NCBI GenBank assembly: GCA_001603075.1
Contig: LVBB01000044.1
Coordinates: 1-64,000 of the forward strand
Source of the DNA: Phycisphaerales bacterium Planc_01
GTDB taxonomy: Bacteria; Planctomycetota; Phycisphaerae; Sedimentisphaerales; Anaerobacaceae
Direction: 5' to 3'
Length of the DNA stretch: 64,000 bases
Positions 17,433 through 26,428 of this stretch are shown here, in pieces. The notes beneath the pieces are model-generated. The model saw only the letters and a program-made list of their open reading frames with translations, did not search any database and was not told where the DNA came from. A program made the position numbers and the translations under genes. The stretch's first letter is position 1. Every line of letters starts with the position of its first letter.

Positions 17433-18848
17433 TCAATACTCACGGTCTTTCAGGAGGCCGGGTTGAGGCGCGGGGTACAGGCCGTCGGCGCCGGCCCGCA
17501 CGGGCGCGGGCGAATCGGCCGTCAGCTTGTCCACGTCGCGGGCGAACTCCTCCTCGCAGTTGAGCATTTCATCGTAAGTCACCATTTGCCCCGTGTGGAC
17601 GGCCCGGCGGGCCATCGCGGTGACGAGGCTGGCCTCAGCGCCGCGTTTGGCTTCGTTGAAAGGCGTGTCGTTGCGAATCGCGTCGATCAGGTGGTCCCAT
17701 TCGAGTTGATAGGGATTCGGCTCGGGCTGGGGAAACGCCCAGGTGAGATTGGCCCTGGCGAAGTCGTGACTCTTGTAGATGCGGCACTTGGCCGGCGTGT
17801 GCATGTGGGTCGAGATCACGGCCGCGCCCTTGGTCCCGTGGGCGTAGCTGGCGAATTCGCCGCGACAGCCCGCCATGGCGCGGACGTAGATGAACAACTT
17901 GGCGCCGTCGGCGAAGGTGCATTCAGCGTCGTAATGGTCGAAGTTCTGATCGACGTTTCCATCGCGATAGCAGCGACCGCCGGAGCCCTGAGCCTTGACC
18001 GGCCAGGCGCCCTTCATCCAGCAGCATTCGTCCACGTTGTGCGCAATGATGTCCTGGAAGAGGCCGCCGCTGGCCCACATGAAGCCCAGATAGTGCCGAA
18101 TCTGCCAGAGCAACTCGCTGAGGTTGCTGTGGTTGGGACCTGTGAACCCCGCCGGACCGTGTTGCCGGTAGGTGCGCAGCGTCAGCAGGTCTCCGATCTG
18201 GCCGGACTGGATGCGGTCGTAGAGTTCCCAGCGGGCCTTGCAGTGGCGGCACATCAGCCCGACGCCCACCTTGAGGTTCTTCTTCTGCGATTCTTCGGCA
18301 AGCTCGAGCATCTTGCGCGTGCTCGGTCCATCGACCGTCACCGGCTTTTCCATGAAGACGTTGATCCCTTTCTGGATCGCATAGCGGAAGTGGACCCAGC
18401 GGAACGCCACGGGTGTCGTCAGGATCACGACGTCGCCCGGGCGGAGGCAGTCGATGGCCTTCTTGTATGCGTCCAGTCCGACGAATCGTCGCTCCGGCGG
18501 CACGTCGATCTGGTCGGCCCGATAGCCCATCACCCAGATATCGGCGGAGCCTTCCGTCCTTGGAACGCTGGCGGCTTCGATCAGACCGTTGTAGCTGTGC
18601 TGGAGGCGTTCTTCGAAGACGTCGGCCATGGCGAACAGCTTGACCGGGCCGTTCTTGACCGCCATGGCGTTGGCCGCCGCGCCGGAGCCGCGTCCGCCGC
18701 AGCCGACCAGCGCCACGCGGATCAAGGAATCCTCGCTCGCATACGCACGCGGCGACAATGCGCCCAGCAGCGCCGAAGCCGTCACGATCTGACCGCTGCT
18801 CTTGAGAAACGCACGACGGGACGAAAGCTTTGCCTTGGTGTTCTTCAT
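17433..18848 (-). CDS. Gfo/Idh/MocA-family oxidoreductase with Tat signal
   Basis: The 471-residue protein begins with a twin-arginine leader (S-S-R-R-A-F-L-K-S-S-G-Q), so it is predicted to be exported folded with its cofactor. The Rossmann fold follows as V-A-L-V-G-C-G-G-R-G-S-G, and the family motif M-E-K-P-V-T-V-D lies near residue 165. Members use NAD(P) to oxidise, reduce or, through a transient oxidation, hydrolyse sugars and glycosides. Exported versions are very common in Planctomycetes. ATG 18848 is preceded by AGGAGAG at a 9-nt spacing; a TTG seven codons earlier is rejected. The previous gene ends 29 nt upstream, so it probably shares that transcript. The substrate is unknown. Confidence 0.85.
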   Translation of the reverse strand: MKNTKAKLSSRRAFLKSSGQIVTASALLGALSPRAYASEDSLIRVALVGCGGRGSGAAANAMAVKNGPVKLFAMADVFEERLQHSYNGLIEAASVPRTEGSADIWVMGYRADQIDVPPERRFVGLDAYKKAIDCLRPGDVVILTTPVAFRWVHFRYAIQKGINVFMEKPVTVDGPSTRKMLELAEESQKKNLKVGVGLMCRHCKARWELYDRIQSGQIGDLLTLRTYRQHGPAGFTGPNHSNLSELLWQIRHYLGFMWASGGLFQDIIAHNVDECCWMKGAWPVKAQGSGGRCYRDGNVDQNFDHYDAECTFADGAKLFIYVRAMAGCRGEFASYAHGTKGAAVISTHMHTPAKCRIYKSHDFARANLTWAFPQPEPNPYQLEWDHLIDAIRNDTPFNEAKRGAEASLVTAMARRAVHTGQMVTYDEMLNCEEEFARDVDKLTADSPAPVRAGADGLYPAPQPGLLKDREY

Positions 18849-18877
18849 GATCGATTCTCTCCTGTCCAATCAGTCGT

Positions 18878-20419
18878 CTACCACCATTTCGGATTGTCTT
18901 GCAGAAACTGCATGACGGCCTGGTACTTGGGGGCCTCGGCGGGGTCCTGGCCGTGGTATTCGAGCAGGCCCCAGGAGCCCCACTTGGAGTAGGTGCCCAT
19001 CGAGCTGAAGATGGCCATCAGGGTGCCGCCGGACTGTTTCCAGCCGGCGAGGTAGTCGAGGTAGAGGGCCTTCATGTGCGGGTGGCGATTGGCGGCATGG
19101 AACAGTTGCATCATCTTCTCATTGTTTTCCGCGCCGCCGTGGCCGACGAGGTGCTGGCCGCCTTCGTAGGCGACCAGGCGCAGGCCGCGCTGCCTGGCGA
19201 GTTCCGCCTGGCGGGCCATCGTCTTGTTGCCCTCGGCGATGAACTCGGCACATCGGTCGAGTACCTCGTCTACGGTCATCTGCGCGACCTCATCCTGTCG
19301 CCTGGGGTCGCCAAGGGCGTTGCCGAAGTAGGGGGCGATGCCCAGGACATCGGCGTGCCGGTACGCATCCTCGAAGTCCATCACCTGCTCGCTGGTCCAG
19401 GGGTTGGCGCTCTGCGCGGCCAGCACGCGGACGAGGCGCTCGACGCCGCCGAAAACCTCTTCCCAGATGCGGAAGATCTCGATGGAACGCTTCGAGTAGT
19501 ATCGTAGTTGGGCCTGATAGTCGTTGTCGCTGAGGCCCAGTTCCTTGCCCCTGTCGCGACAGTAGCGGGCCTGGGCGAAGATGCTGTTCCAGCATTCGTT
19601 CGAGTACTCGATGTAGATCTTCAGGCCGGGATCGAGCCGGGCCTTGACCATCTCGGCGAAGCTCCGCACGTAGTCGTCGCTCGCCATATGCGGCATGCAG
19701 AACCATGGATCGGCGCCGAGCGTGTTGCTCAGGCGGATCATGTACTCCAACGCGACGCCCGCGTCGGTGCCCTGCGTCTGAAACGTCGGCGTGGCGCGGT
19801 CCGCCCAGTCGGTTTGCTCCGAGCCGTTGGTGCGCTGGAAGTCCATGAAGCGAAGGGTACTGAATCGCTCCCATCGCTTGAGGAAGTCCGGATGGAAGGG
19901 CTGTTCGTCGTACGTCTCTTCGAAGCCGGGCAGGATCACGCGGATGTGGCGAACCGGGTCGCTCGGATTGGTCTCTGTGACGCGCAGCGTCAGCAGGTTC
20001 TGGTCCGCCTTGACGCGGATGCGTACCCGGCCGGGCCGCTCCTCGACCGTTTCGACGCCATAGGCGAATGCGATTTTGCCCCGGCCGTCGTACAGGCAGG
20101 TGTAGATGCCTTCGGGGTAGCCAAGCGCGGGCTGGCTCAGGACAATCGAGTCGGCGAACTGCCCCCCCCCGGCCAGCGAGCGGACGTAGCCGTCGTCGGT
20201 CAGATCGAGCGGGCCGCCCTGGGCGTAACCCTTGCCGGGGGCCTGGCTCTTGAAGGTCTGCGAGTGCTTGAACAGATCGACGAAGACGATCTCCGACGAC
20301 CAGTACGTCACGCCGCCCAGGTTGATGCCCAATGACGCGTTGTCGTTCGGCGCCGCGCCGGCGGCACAGGCCGCGTGGCCTGCGGCCAGCAGGGTGATGC
20401 ACAGGAGTCTTGCTCTCAT
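18878..20419 (-). CDS. Secreted putative clan GH-A glycoside hydrolase, family not recognised
   Basis: The 513-residue protein has a signal peptide (L-L-C-I-T-L-L-A-A-G-H-A-A-C-A). It belongs to a type often labelled cellulose-binding protein in Planctomycetes, with L-G-A-D-P-W-F-C-M-P-H-M-A-S-D-D-Y followed by I-Y-I-E-Y-S-N-E-C-W-N. The asparagine-glutamate pair (Glu275) looks like the acid/base of a clan GH-A barrel, and L-V-A-Y-E-G-G-Q-H (Glu419) like the nucleophile at the end of strand 7. Residues 20-200 are probably a non-catalytic beta-domain. ATG 20419 follows GAGGAAGAG. It lies 22 nt after the rhamnosidase gene and is likely cotranscribed. Catalytic activity is a prediction. Confidence 0.65.
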   Translation of the reverse strand: MRARLLCITLLAAGHAACAAGAAPNDNASLGINLGGVTYWSSEIVFVDLFKHSQTFKSQAPGKGYAQGGPLDLTDDGYVRSLAGGGQFADSIVLSQPALGYPEGIYTCLYDGRGKIAFAYGVETVEERPGRVRIRVKADQNLLTLRVTETNPSDPVRHIRVILPGFEETYDEQPFHPDFLKRWERFSTLRFMDFQRTNGSEQTDWADRATPTFQTQGTDAGVALEYMIRLSNTLGADPWFCMPHMASDDYVRSFAEMVKARLDPGLKIYIEYSNECWNSIFAQARYCRDRGKELGLSDNDYQAQLRYYSKRSIEIFRIWEEVFGGVERLVRVLAAQSANPWTSEQVMDFEDAYRHADVLGIAPYFGNALGDPRRQDEVAQMTVDEVLDRCAEFIAEGNKTMARQAELARQRGLRLVAYEGGQHLVGHGGAENNEKMMQLFHAANRHPHMKALYLDYLAGWKQSGGTLMAIFSSMGTYSKWGSWGLLEYHGQDPAEAPKYQAVMQFLQDNPKWW

Positions 20420-20441
20420 CGTCTCTTCCTCAAGATCGTCC

Positions 20442-23174
20442 TCAGCGGGACAGCCTGGAGTGGAATTCAAAGGTCCCCGACTCGACCTCGAACACGACGC
20501 AGTCATCTTCCAGACGGACGAACCGGACGCAATCGCCCGAGTGAATCGTGCTCGGTCCTTCCTTGGCGAACTGCTCCTTGTCGCAGGGGACGTACACGGT
20601 GGCGGTGGTGTTCGTCGGGACGGCGACTTTCAGGGTGAAACGGTCGCCCTTGATGTCCCATGCGCTCTTGATCGTGCCGTACATCGATTCGTGCTCGGCC
20701 CGCACCCAGGTGATATCGCCGAGCCGTTGCGGCTTGATGACGATGTGCTTGAATCCGACCACGTCGGGACTGAGATTGATTCCCGCCAACGCCTGATAGA
20801 ACCAGGCGCTGATGTGCCCGAACATGATGTGATTGCGCGACTCGCTGCCGTCCCACTTTTCCCAGAGCGTGGTGGCGCCCTGTTCGATCCAATGCCCCCA
20901 GCTCGGGTAGGTCGTCTGCGTCGCCATCTTATAGACGACGTCGGTCCGGCCGTTGGCGGTCAGCGCGTCGATCAGGTATTTGGTGCCGAGGATGCCGGCG
21001 TCGAGGTGATTGTCGTTCTGTTCGATGATCGCGACGAGCCTATCGACGACCCGCTGTCGCTCGGCGGGGTGGACGAGCCCGTGATAGAGCGCGCAGCTCA
21101 TCGCGGTCTGCGTGCCGCCGGCGTAGAGGCCGGTCTTCGGGTCGAAGAACGCCCTGTTGAAGGCGTCGCGGATGCCCATGGCGAGATCGGCGTAGTGGCG
21201 GGCGTCGTCGGTTTTGCCCAGCATCGCCGCGACCTTCGAGACGATCAGCGCATCGCGGTAGTAGTAGCCGGTGGAGGTGACCTTGGCGGGTGTCTCCGTT
21301 TTGGCGGGCACCCAGTCGCCCAGGCCGATCGAGACGATGCCATTGTCGGCCTTGCTGGTGAGGTAGTCCACATAGCGTTTGAACCGCTCGTAGTGCTCGG
21401 TGAGGATTCGCGTGTCGTCGCGGTATTGGTACAGGTACCAGGGGATCAGCAGATACGCGCTGTCCCAGGCGGGCCCGTTGCCCCAGGCGTAGCCCCAGCC
21501 GGCGGTCGGGACGATGCCGGGCAACTCGCCGCTGTCGCGCTGCTCGTCCTTGAAGTCGGTCATCCACTTGGTGTAGGCGGCCGCCGCGTCGAAGTTGTAG
21601 AGCCCCAGTTCGGCCGCCAGATGGGCGTCGCCCGTCCAGCCGTTCTTCTCGCGGTGTGGACAATCGGTGGGGTAGCCGTGGTAGTTGCCGACATAGGACC
21701 AGAGCGTGCATCGTTGGATCTTGTTGAACAGGTCGTTGGAGCACTCGAAGAGACCGGCCTGATTGAATGCGGTGTGGACGATGCGGCCCTGGATCGTATC
21801 GGCGTCGGGCTTGCCGGGCAGGCCGGTCACCTGGACGTACTGGAAGCCGTGATAGACGAATCGCGGCTCCCACGTTTCCGTGCCTTCGCCCTTGAGGATG
21901 TAGGTGTCGGTCTGAAACGGTGTGCTCTTGGTGTGTACCGCGATGTCCTTCTGGTCGATGGTCCCGTCGTCGGCGAGGCGCTCGGCGTACTGCATCACCA
22001 CCTTCATCCCGGCCGAACCGGAGACCTTCAGCCGGGCCCAGCCGGCGATGTTCTGCCCGAGGTCGAAGACGTACACGCCGGGTTTGGGCTCGGCGATCTT
22101 TACCGGCCTGAGCGTACCCGTGACCTGAATCGGCGGCATCATCTGGGCGCTGAGCGTGCCCTTGGGACCGGGGGCGACTTTCGCCAGCGACCAGTTCGCG
22201 TCGCTGATGCCGGCGGTATTCCAACCGGGGATCTCACGCCGGGCGTCGTAGGTTTCCCCCTGGCGGATGCAGTTGAACGTGATCGGACTCGGCGCGACCC
22301 GCCATGTCTCGTCGCTGAGGATCGTTCGTATGGAGCCGTCGGCGAACGTCACTTCAAGCTGGCACCGCAGCGTCGGCCGGGCCCGCCAGGCGGCCTTGTT
22401 GAAGTCCCACGCCGCTTGGGCGTCCATGTCGTACCAGCCGTTGCCCAGGACGACCGCGATGGCGTTGAACTCGCTCTTGAAGTGCTCGGTGACATCGTAG
22501 GTGACATAGAGCGCGCGCCGGTCGTAGCGTGTGAACGCCGGGTCCAGGACGTGGTCGCCCACCTTGCGGCCGTTCAGGTGCGCTTCGTGGTAGCCGAGCC
22601 CGCAGAGATAGAGCCGTGCCTGTCGGATCGGCTTGGACAGAACGAACGTCTTGCGGAAGATCGGCGCCGGCGGCATGCCCTGGTCGTCCGTGTCCGGCGC
22701 GGCGATCCATTTGCCCTGCCAGTCGTCGGGTTCGAGCAGGCCCATCTCCCACGTCGCGACGGCGCTGAACGGACTGGGCTTGTCGTCCTTGTCCCAGACG
22801 CGGATCTTCCAATAGCAACGCGCGCGCGACGTCAGCGGTCGGCCGGCATAGGCGACCTGGATCGACTGGTCTGATGTCACCTTGCCCGTGTTCCACAGGT
22901 CGGCGCGATTGTCTCTGAGCAGTTCTTCATTGCTGGCAACGAGGATCTGGTAGGCGATCTGCTTCTGGCCTCGCCACGCCGATTGGAGCTTCCAGCTCAG
23001 ACGCGGCTGCGTCACGTCGATGCCGAGCGGATCGCAGAGGTATTCGCATCGCAGATCGGTCACCCGCACATCACTGCTCAGTGTGGGCAGGGGCAGGTTG
23101 ACGGTCGGCAGGTTCAGCGCCGTGGCGGAGACCGCCGCGATCTGGATCAGGAGCATGGTTGCCACTTGCGTCAT
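20442..23174 (-). CDS. Alpha-L-rhamnosidase, glycoside hydrolase family 78
   Basis: The 910-residue protein is a full-length GH78 enzyme with a short hydrophobic leader. N-terminal beta-domains contain R-C-E-Y-L-C-D-P-L-G-I-D, P-R-L-S-W and Y-Q-I-L-V-A-S, typical of bacterial rhamnosidases. The (alpha/alpha)6 barrel carries D-C-P-H-R-E-K-N-G-W-T-G-D, which holds the general acid glutamate, and later H-W-I-E-Q-G-A-T-T-L-W-E with the second glutamate. The enzyme releases terminal alpha-linked L-rhamnose from polysaccharides or glycosides with inversion. ATG 23174 follows GGAGGT by 9 nt. It is the first gene of the minus-strand saccharolytic run. A weak promoter-like pair (acgcaa/attgtg on the plus strand, 23222-23250) lies upstream. 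Confidence 0.9.
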   Translation of the reverse strand: MTQVATMLLIQIAAVSATALNLPTVNLPLPTLSSDVRVTDLRCEYLCDPLGIDVTQPRLSWKLQSAWRGQKQIAYQILVASNEELLRDNRADLWNTGKVTSDQSIQVAYAGRPLTSRARCYWKIRVWDKDDKPSPFSAVATWEMGLLEPDDWQGKWIAAPDTDDQGMPPAPIFRKTFVLSKPIRQARLYLCGLGYHEAHLNGRKVGDHVLDPAFTRYDRRALYVTYDVTEHFKSEFNAIAVVLGNGWYDMDAQAAWDFNKAAWRARPTLRCQLEVTFADGSIRTILSDETWRVAPSPITFNCIRQGETYDARREIPGWNTAGISDANWSLAKVAPGPKGTLSAQMMPPIQVTGTLRPVKIAEPKPGVYVFDLGQNIAGWARLKVSGSAGMKVVMQYAERLADDGTIDQKDIAVHTKSTPFQTDTYILKGEGTETWEPRFVYHGFQYVQVTGLPGKPDADTIQGRIVHTAFNQAGLFECSNDLFNKIQRCTLWSYVGNYHGYPTDCPHREKNGWTGDAHLAAELGLYNFDAAAAYTKWMTDFKDEQRDSGELPGIVPTAGWGYAWGNGPAWDSAYLLIPWYLYQYRDDTRILTEHYERFKRYVDYLTSKADNGIVSIGLGDWVPAKTETPAKVTSTGYYYRDALIVSKVAAMLGKTDDARHYADLAMGIRDAFNRAFFDPKTGLYAGGTQTAMSCALYHGLVHPAERQRVVDRLVAIIEQNDNHLDAGILGTKYLIDALTANGRTDVVYKMATQTTYPSWGHWIEQGATTLWEKWDGSESRNHIMFGHISAWFYQALAGINLSPDVVGFKHIVIKPQRLGDITWVRAEHESMYGTIKSAWDIKGDRFTLKVAVPTNTTATVYVPCDKEQFAKEGPSTIHSGDCVRFVRLEDDCVVFEVESGTFEFHSRLSR

Positions 23175-23381
23175 GGTCGTGTACCTCCAGTACCGGATTG
23201 GAAAGACTCCTCAGGACCGCCATTGTGGCGCAAGGCGCCGCCGAACGCAAGGTTCAATCGTGCGCAGGCGGACTGTGGGCGTGGGGGCGACGGGTGGTAG
23301 CCTCAATCCCGCAGGGCTTGGGGATGGCAGGCGTCTGGGCCGTGAGCGGCCAGACGTGACTTGCGGGACGAATGGCAGAGG

Positions 23382-24422
23382 TTACTGGGGGGCCGGCGGG
23401 CGGCGGCGTTCGACGAGCAGGACGCCCTTGGCGGCGGCCAGGCGGACGCTGTTGGATTGGTCCTGGAGCATATCGGGCAGATGACGCAGCAGGCTGGACG
23501 TGCCGATCTCGCCGATGGCCAGAGCGGTCCAGACGCGGACGCGCTCGGCGCTGGTCGGGTCCATGTTGGCCAGGAGGTTCTTGCTGATGACGGCCTGGAC
23601 CTCGCGCTCGCCGATGGTCTGGCCGAGCTTGCCGAGCTGAGCGGCCGCGGCCAGACGCACCTCGAGCACGGCGTCGTCGAGCAGCGTGATGATTGCGTTC
23701 TTGGCCTCTTCGGTGCCCAGGGCGCCCATCCCGCGAATGCCGACGATCCGGTCGTCGGCATAGGCGCTGATCAACTGCGTCCAGAGCTTCGGGTAGATCC
23801 GCGCGTCCTTGAGCATGGCGATCGACTCGACGGTCTGGAGCAGTACCTTGTCGGCCGAGTCCTTTCGCTGCAGGATCCAATAAAGGTAGCGCAAGGCTTC
23901 CTGCTGGCCGCTCTTGCCGAGCAGCAGGGCGGCGTTGGCCCGAACCGTCTGGTCTTCGCTGGCGACCGCGTCGCGGATCACCTGGAAATAGGCCGGCTGG
24001 CCGAGTCTCATCAAGGCGTAGGCGGCGGCCAGTCGAACGTTCTGGTCCTGATCGTTCAGCAGGATGCCCACGTCCTCGCGGGCCAGGTTGTACTGGAGAT
24101 CGCCCACCGCCAGGGCCGCGAGAAATCGCACGGGGATGGCCGGGTCCTGGAGCAGCCTCTGGGCCCTCGGCATCATCTGCACCTCGCCGGTCGTCGCGAT
24201 TACCTCCACCGCATTGGACCGGATGCGCGGGTCCGGATGGGCCAGGCCGTCAAGCACGATCTGTCGCGCCACCGTTGGGGGGTCGCCCGGGATAGGCTGG
24301 AACGGAGGCGAGGTGTATTCCGGCATGGCCGGGGGGCTCTGAGCCGCTGGTTGACACCCACAGACGGCGGCGAACAGGCAACCGACGGCGAAGATCCGGC
24401 ATGATGCGCGTGCGTGCTGCAT
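23382..24422 (-). CDS. HEAT-repeat lipoprotein
   Basis: The 346-residue protein has a lipoprotein signal ending in L-F-A-A-V-C-G-C, so it should be lipid-anchored. From about residue 50 it is built of HEAT-like helical pairs, recognisable as D-P-R-I-R-S-N-A-V-E-V-I-A, N-V-R-L-A-A-A-Y-A-L-M-R-L-G and L-E-V-R-L-A-A-A-A-Q-L-G-K-L-G. These arrays make curved scaffolds for protein contacts; no enzyme motif is present. It starts 36 nt after the lnt gene and is probably cotranscribed with it, so the enzyme that finishes lipoproteins and one of its likely substrates sit together. The partner is unknown. Confidence 0.75.
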   Translation of the reverse strand: MQHARASCRIFAVGCLFAAVCGCQPAAQSPPAMPEYTSPPFQPIPGDPPTVARQIVLDGLAHPDPRIRSNAVEVIATTGEVQMMPRAQRLLQDPAIPVRFLAALAVGDLQYNLAREDVGILLNDQDQNVRLAAAYALMRLGQPAYFQVIRDAVASEDQTVRANAALLLGKSGQQEALRYLYWILQRKDSADKVLLQTVESIAMLKDARIYPKLWTQLISAYADDRIVGIRGMGALGTEEAKNAIITLLDDAVLEVRLAAAAQLGKLGQTIGEREVQAVISKNLLANMDPTSAERVRVWTALAIGEIGTSSLLRHLPDMLQDQSNSVRLAAAKGVLLVERRRPPAPQ

Positions 24423-24458
24423 ATCGAGAACCCTGAAATCCTGGACCGTTCCTCTGGA

Positions 24459-26261
24459 TCAGGCCGCTCTCTTCGACGGCCTTCGGGTCCTGCGCCGAGC
24501 CAGGCCAACACTGGCGGGCCCGACCAGGACGGCAACGAACGCGACGGCACAGCCGGTGTCCAGCCACTGGCCATGCCGGCTGTAGAACGTCACCCTGTTG
24601 TCTATCGGCATTTTGTCGAGGAACCATCCGGGCATTCCGGTTCGTTGCATCGCTTCCGGAGGGAATCCCTCGCTCGAAGCGATTGGTGCGTTGCGGATGC
24701 GGCCGGAAGAATCGATCAGGCAACTGATGCCTGTGTTGACGCTGCGCAGGATGGGAAGGCGGTTCTCCACCGCTCGAAACGCGCAAATTGCGGCGTGCTG
24801 GGGCAGTTCGGTGCTCGGAATCACGCGGGGCGGGTCATCCAGGAAGCGAACGAACCAGCCGTCGTTGCTGATGTTGACCAGCCAATCGACCTGTTTTCGG
24901 CCCTTCTTGTCGAGGGCGAAATTCCGGGCAACGTAGGGGATTGCGTCCTCATAACAGATGATCGTGCCGAAACGGTACGTCGATCCGGACGCCGGCGGTG
25001 CGACGTTCGGCCCGCCATCGTGAATCGGCGCGATCACCTCATAAACCGTATAGGACGTGCCGTGTTCGAGAGAGTAGTCGTAGTTGTACTGCTCGGGGGC
25101 GAAGCGTTTGAGCTGCTGGTAGAGCCAGTTGAAGCTGCGTCGGAAGGGGATGTATTCGCCGAACAGGACCAGGTGAATCTTGTCATATCGCTGCGGATCG
25201 CGCGTGCCATCGGGCCGATAAAGATAGGCGGAGTTGTATTGGCCCAGAAACAGTTCGCCCTGGGGGTCCTTCATGACCTCGCCGCCGTAGGCGCCGACGA
25301 GCAGATAGGCGGTGTCCCTGGCGTGGTTGATGAGGGCCTCGTGGAAGGCCATGTCCTCTTCGGGCGCCGGCGAGAGGTAGGGCCAGAGCTCCGGCTGCAG
25401 GAAGGCCTGGACCATCGTCTCGGGCCAGACGATCAGTTCGGCGCCGGCGGCGGCCGCCGCCCGGCTCATCACCATCAGATCGTCGAACAGTTGATCGCTG
25501 GCACTGAAGCTGCGCTTGACCGATTGCGGCACGTTCGACTGCAGCGCTGCCACCAGCGGGCCGTCCGTAACGACCTCGGCCGTCTGCCTGATGCGCCAGT
25601 GTCCGTAGGTGGCGGTTCCAGCCACGGCCAGAACTGTCGCCACCGTTCCGATGGCGATTCGCGTAGGGTGGGCACCGCACACCTTTTCTTTGGCCACGTT
25701 GTCGAGCTGGTGTGCAATGCACACCCTGCGAGTTGAAATCCACCATTGGACCCAGTCCACCACAACGCCATTGACGGTGGCGACGAGGAAGGAAACGCCC
25801 GCGACACCGAAGAGGTCGGAGATCTGGATGAACGTCAGGTTGGCGTATTGGCTATGACCGAGCAGCCGCCAGTAGAAGCCGCCCAGGGGGAAGCCCTGGA
25901 GCCGCTCGGCGCCGACAACGAGGATGGGCAGTGCCAGCGTCATCGGGACGTTCCACATCCTTGCCCAGCGAATCGCCAGGGCCAGCAGGGGCCAGAGCAC
26001 GGCTACGTACACGCCCATCGCGAACCAGCCGGGGATGGTGATGGGTGCGATCCAGTAGATATTTGCCAGCCAGTACGCCGTGCCGACCAGCCATGCGAGA
26101 ACCGCCAGCGTCCGCTGCCGGATCTCAGGTCGGCACACCAGTGCGAACGGCGCGATCGCAACCCACGCGAGGAACGACCCATTGACGGGCGCTTGGATTG
26201 CGCTCAGCAGCAAAGCCGAGACCGCCAGTGGCAGGGTCAGTGACAGAAGGCTCTTTCTCAT
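24459..26261 (-). CDS. lnt: Apolipoprotein N-acyltransferase
   Basis: The 600-residue membrane enzyme transfers the third acyl chain to lipoproteins. The N-terminal 180 residues hold several transmembrane helices and the rest a nitrilase-type domain. The catalytic triad is visible: Glu281 in V-W-P-E-T-M, Lys361 in Y-D-K-I-H-L-V, Cys436 in I-I-C-Y-E-D-A. A last helix ends the protein, as usual. Residues about 178-200 are encoded by a double-palindrome repeat (25663-25730) lying in frame in a loop near the predicted membrane-domain boundary. ATG 26261 is used because the promoter at 26357-26384 is downstream of longer starts; the ribosome-binding site is weak. Confidence 0.9.
   Translation of the reverse strand: MRKSLLSLTLPLAVSALLLSAIQAPVNGSFLAWVAIAPFALVCRPEIRQRTLAVLAWLVGTAYWLANIYWIAPITIPGWFAMGVYVAVLWPLLALAIRWARMWNVPMTLALPILVVGAERLQGFPLGGFYWRLLGHSQYANLTFIQISDLFGVAGVSFLVATVNGVVVDWVQWWISTRRVCIAHQLDNVAKEKVCGAHPTRIAIGTVATVLAVAGTATYGHWRIRQTAEVVTDGPLVAALQSNVPQSVKRSFSASDQLFDDLMVMSRAAAAAGAELIVWPETMVQAFLQPELWPYLSPAPEEDMAFHEALINHARDTAYLLVGAYGGEVMKDPQGELFLGQYNSAYLYRPDGTRDPQRYDKIHLVLFGEYIPFRRSFNWLYQQLKRFAPEQYNYDYSLEHGTSYTVYEVIAPIHDGGPNVAPPASGSTYRFGTIICYEDAIPYVARNFALDKKGRKQVDWLVNISNDGWFVRFLDDPPRVIPSTELPQHAAICAFRAVENRLPILRSVNTGISCLIDSSGRIRNAPIASSEGFPPEAMQRTGMPGWFLDKMPIDNRVTFYSRHGQWLDTGCAVAFVAVLVGPASVGLARRRTRRPSKRAA
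25663..25730. repeat. Double-palindrome element inserted in frame within lnt
   Basis: It begins gtagggtgggcaccgcacac and ends with the hairpin GGTGTGCAATGCACACC (25709-25725) followed by ctgcg. The two ends form an imperfect outer inverted repeat, GTAGGGTG against CACCCTGC. The unit is about 68 nt and keeps the lnt frame open. Copies with the same edge or plan lie at 2650, 5861 and 17294. Confidence 0.65.
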
Positions 26262-26356
26262 CGAAGACGGCAGTCCATGCCAAACCGGCGCAGTCCGATC
26301 CCGCGTGCGATTGCTGCGCCGCACAGAATTCGGTTCTTCAGATCGATCATGGGCGT

Positions 26357-26384
26357 ATTCTACCGTCGCGCGGGACACTGGCAA
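26357..26384 (-). promoter_or_regulatory. Sigma70-like promoter of lnt
   Basis: On the minus strand: TTGCCA (26384-26379), 16-nt spacer, TAGAAT (26362-26357). It lies just downstream of the strong hairpin that ends the LamG gene transcript. Confidence 0.55.
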
Positions 26385-26428
26385 GCCCAATCGTCGCGTC
26401 GCTCAGGCGCCCGTCGCCGGATGGAACC

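Noticed and set aside
20232-22874. Very long open frame on the plus strand opposite the GH78 and GH-A-like genes
   Set aside because: It is antisense to two well-supported enzymes. The product is arginine-, valine- and glycine-rich without motifs, as expected for the complementary frame of GC-rich coding DNA.
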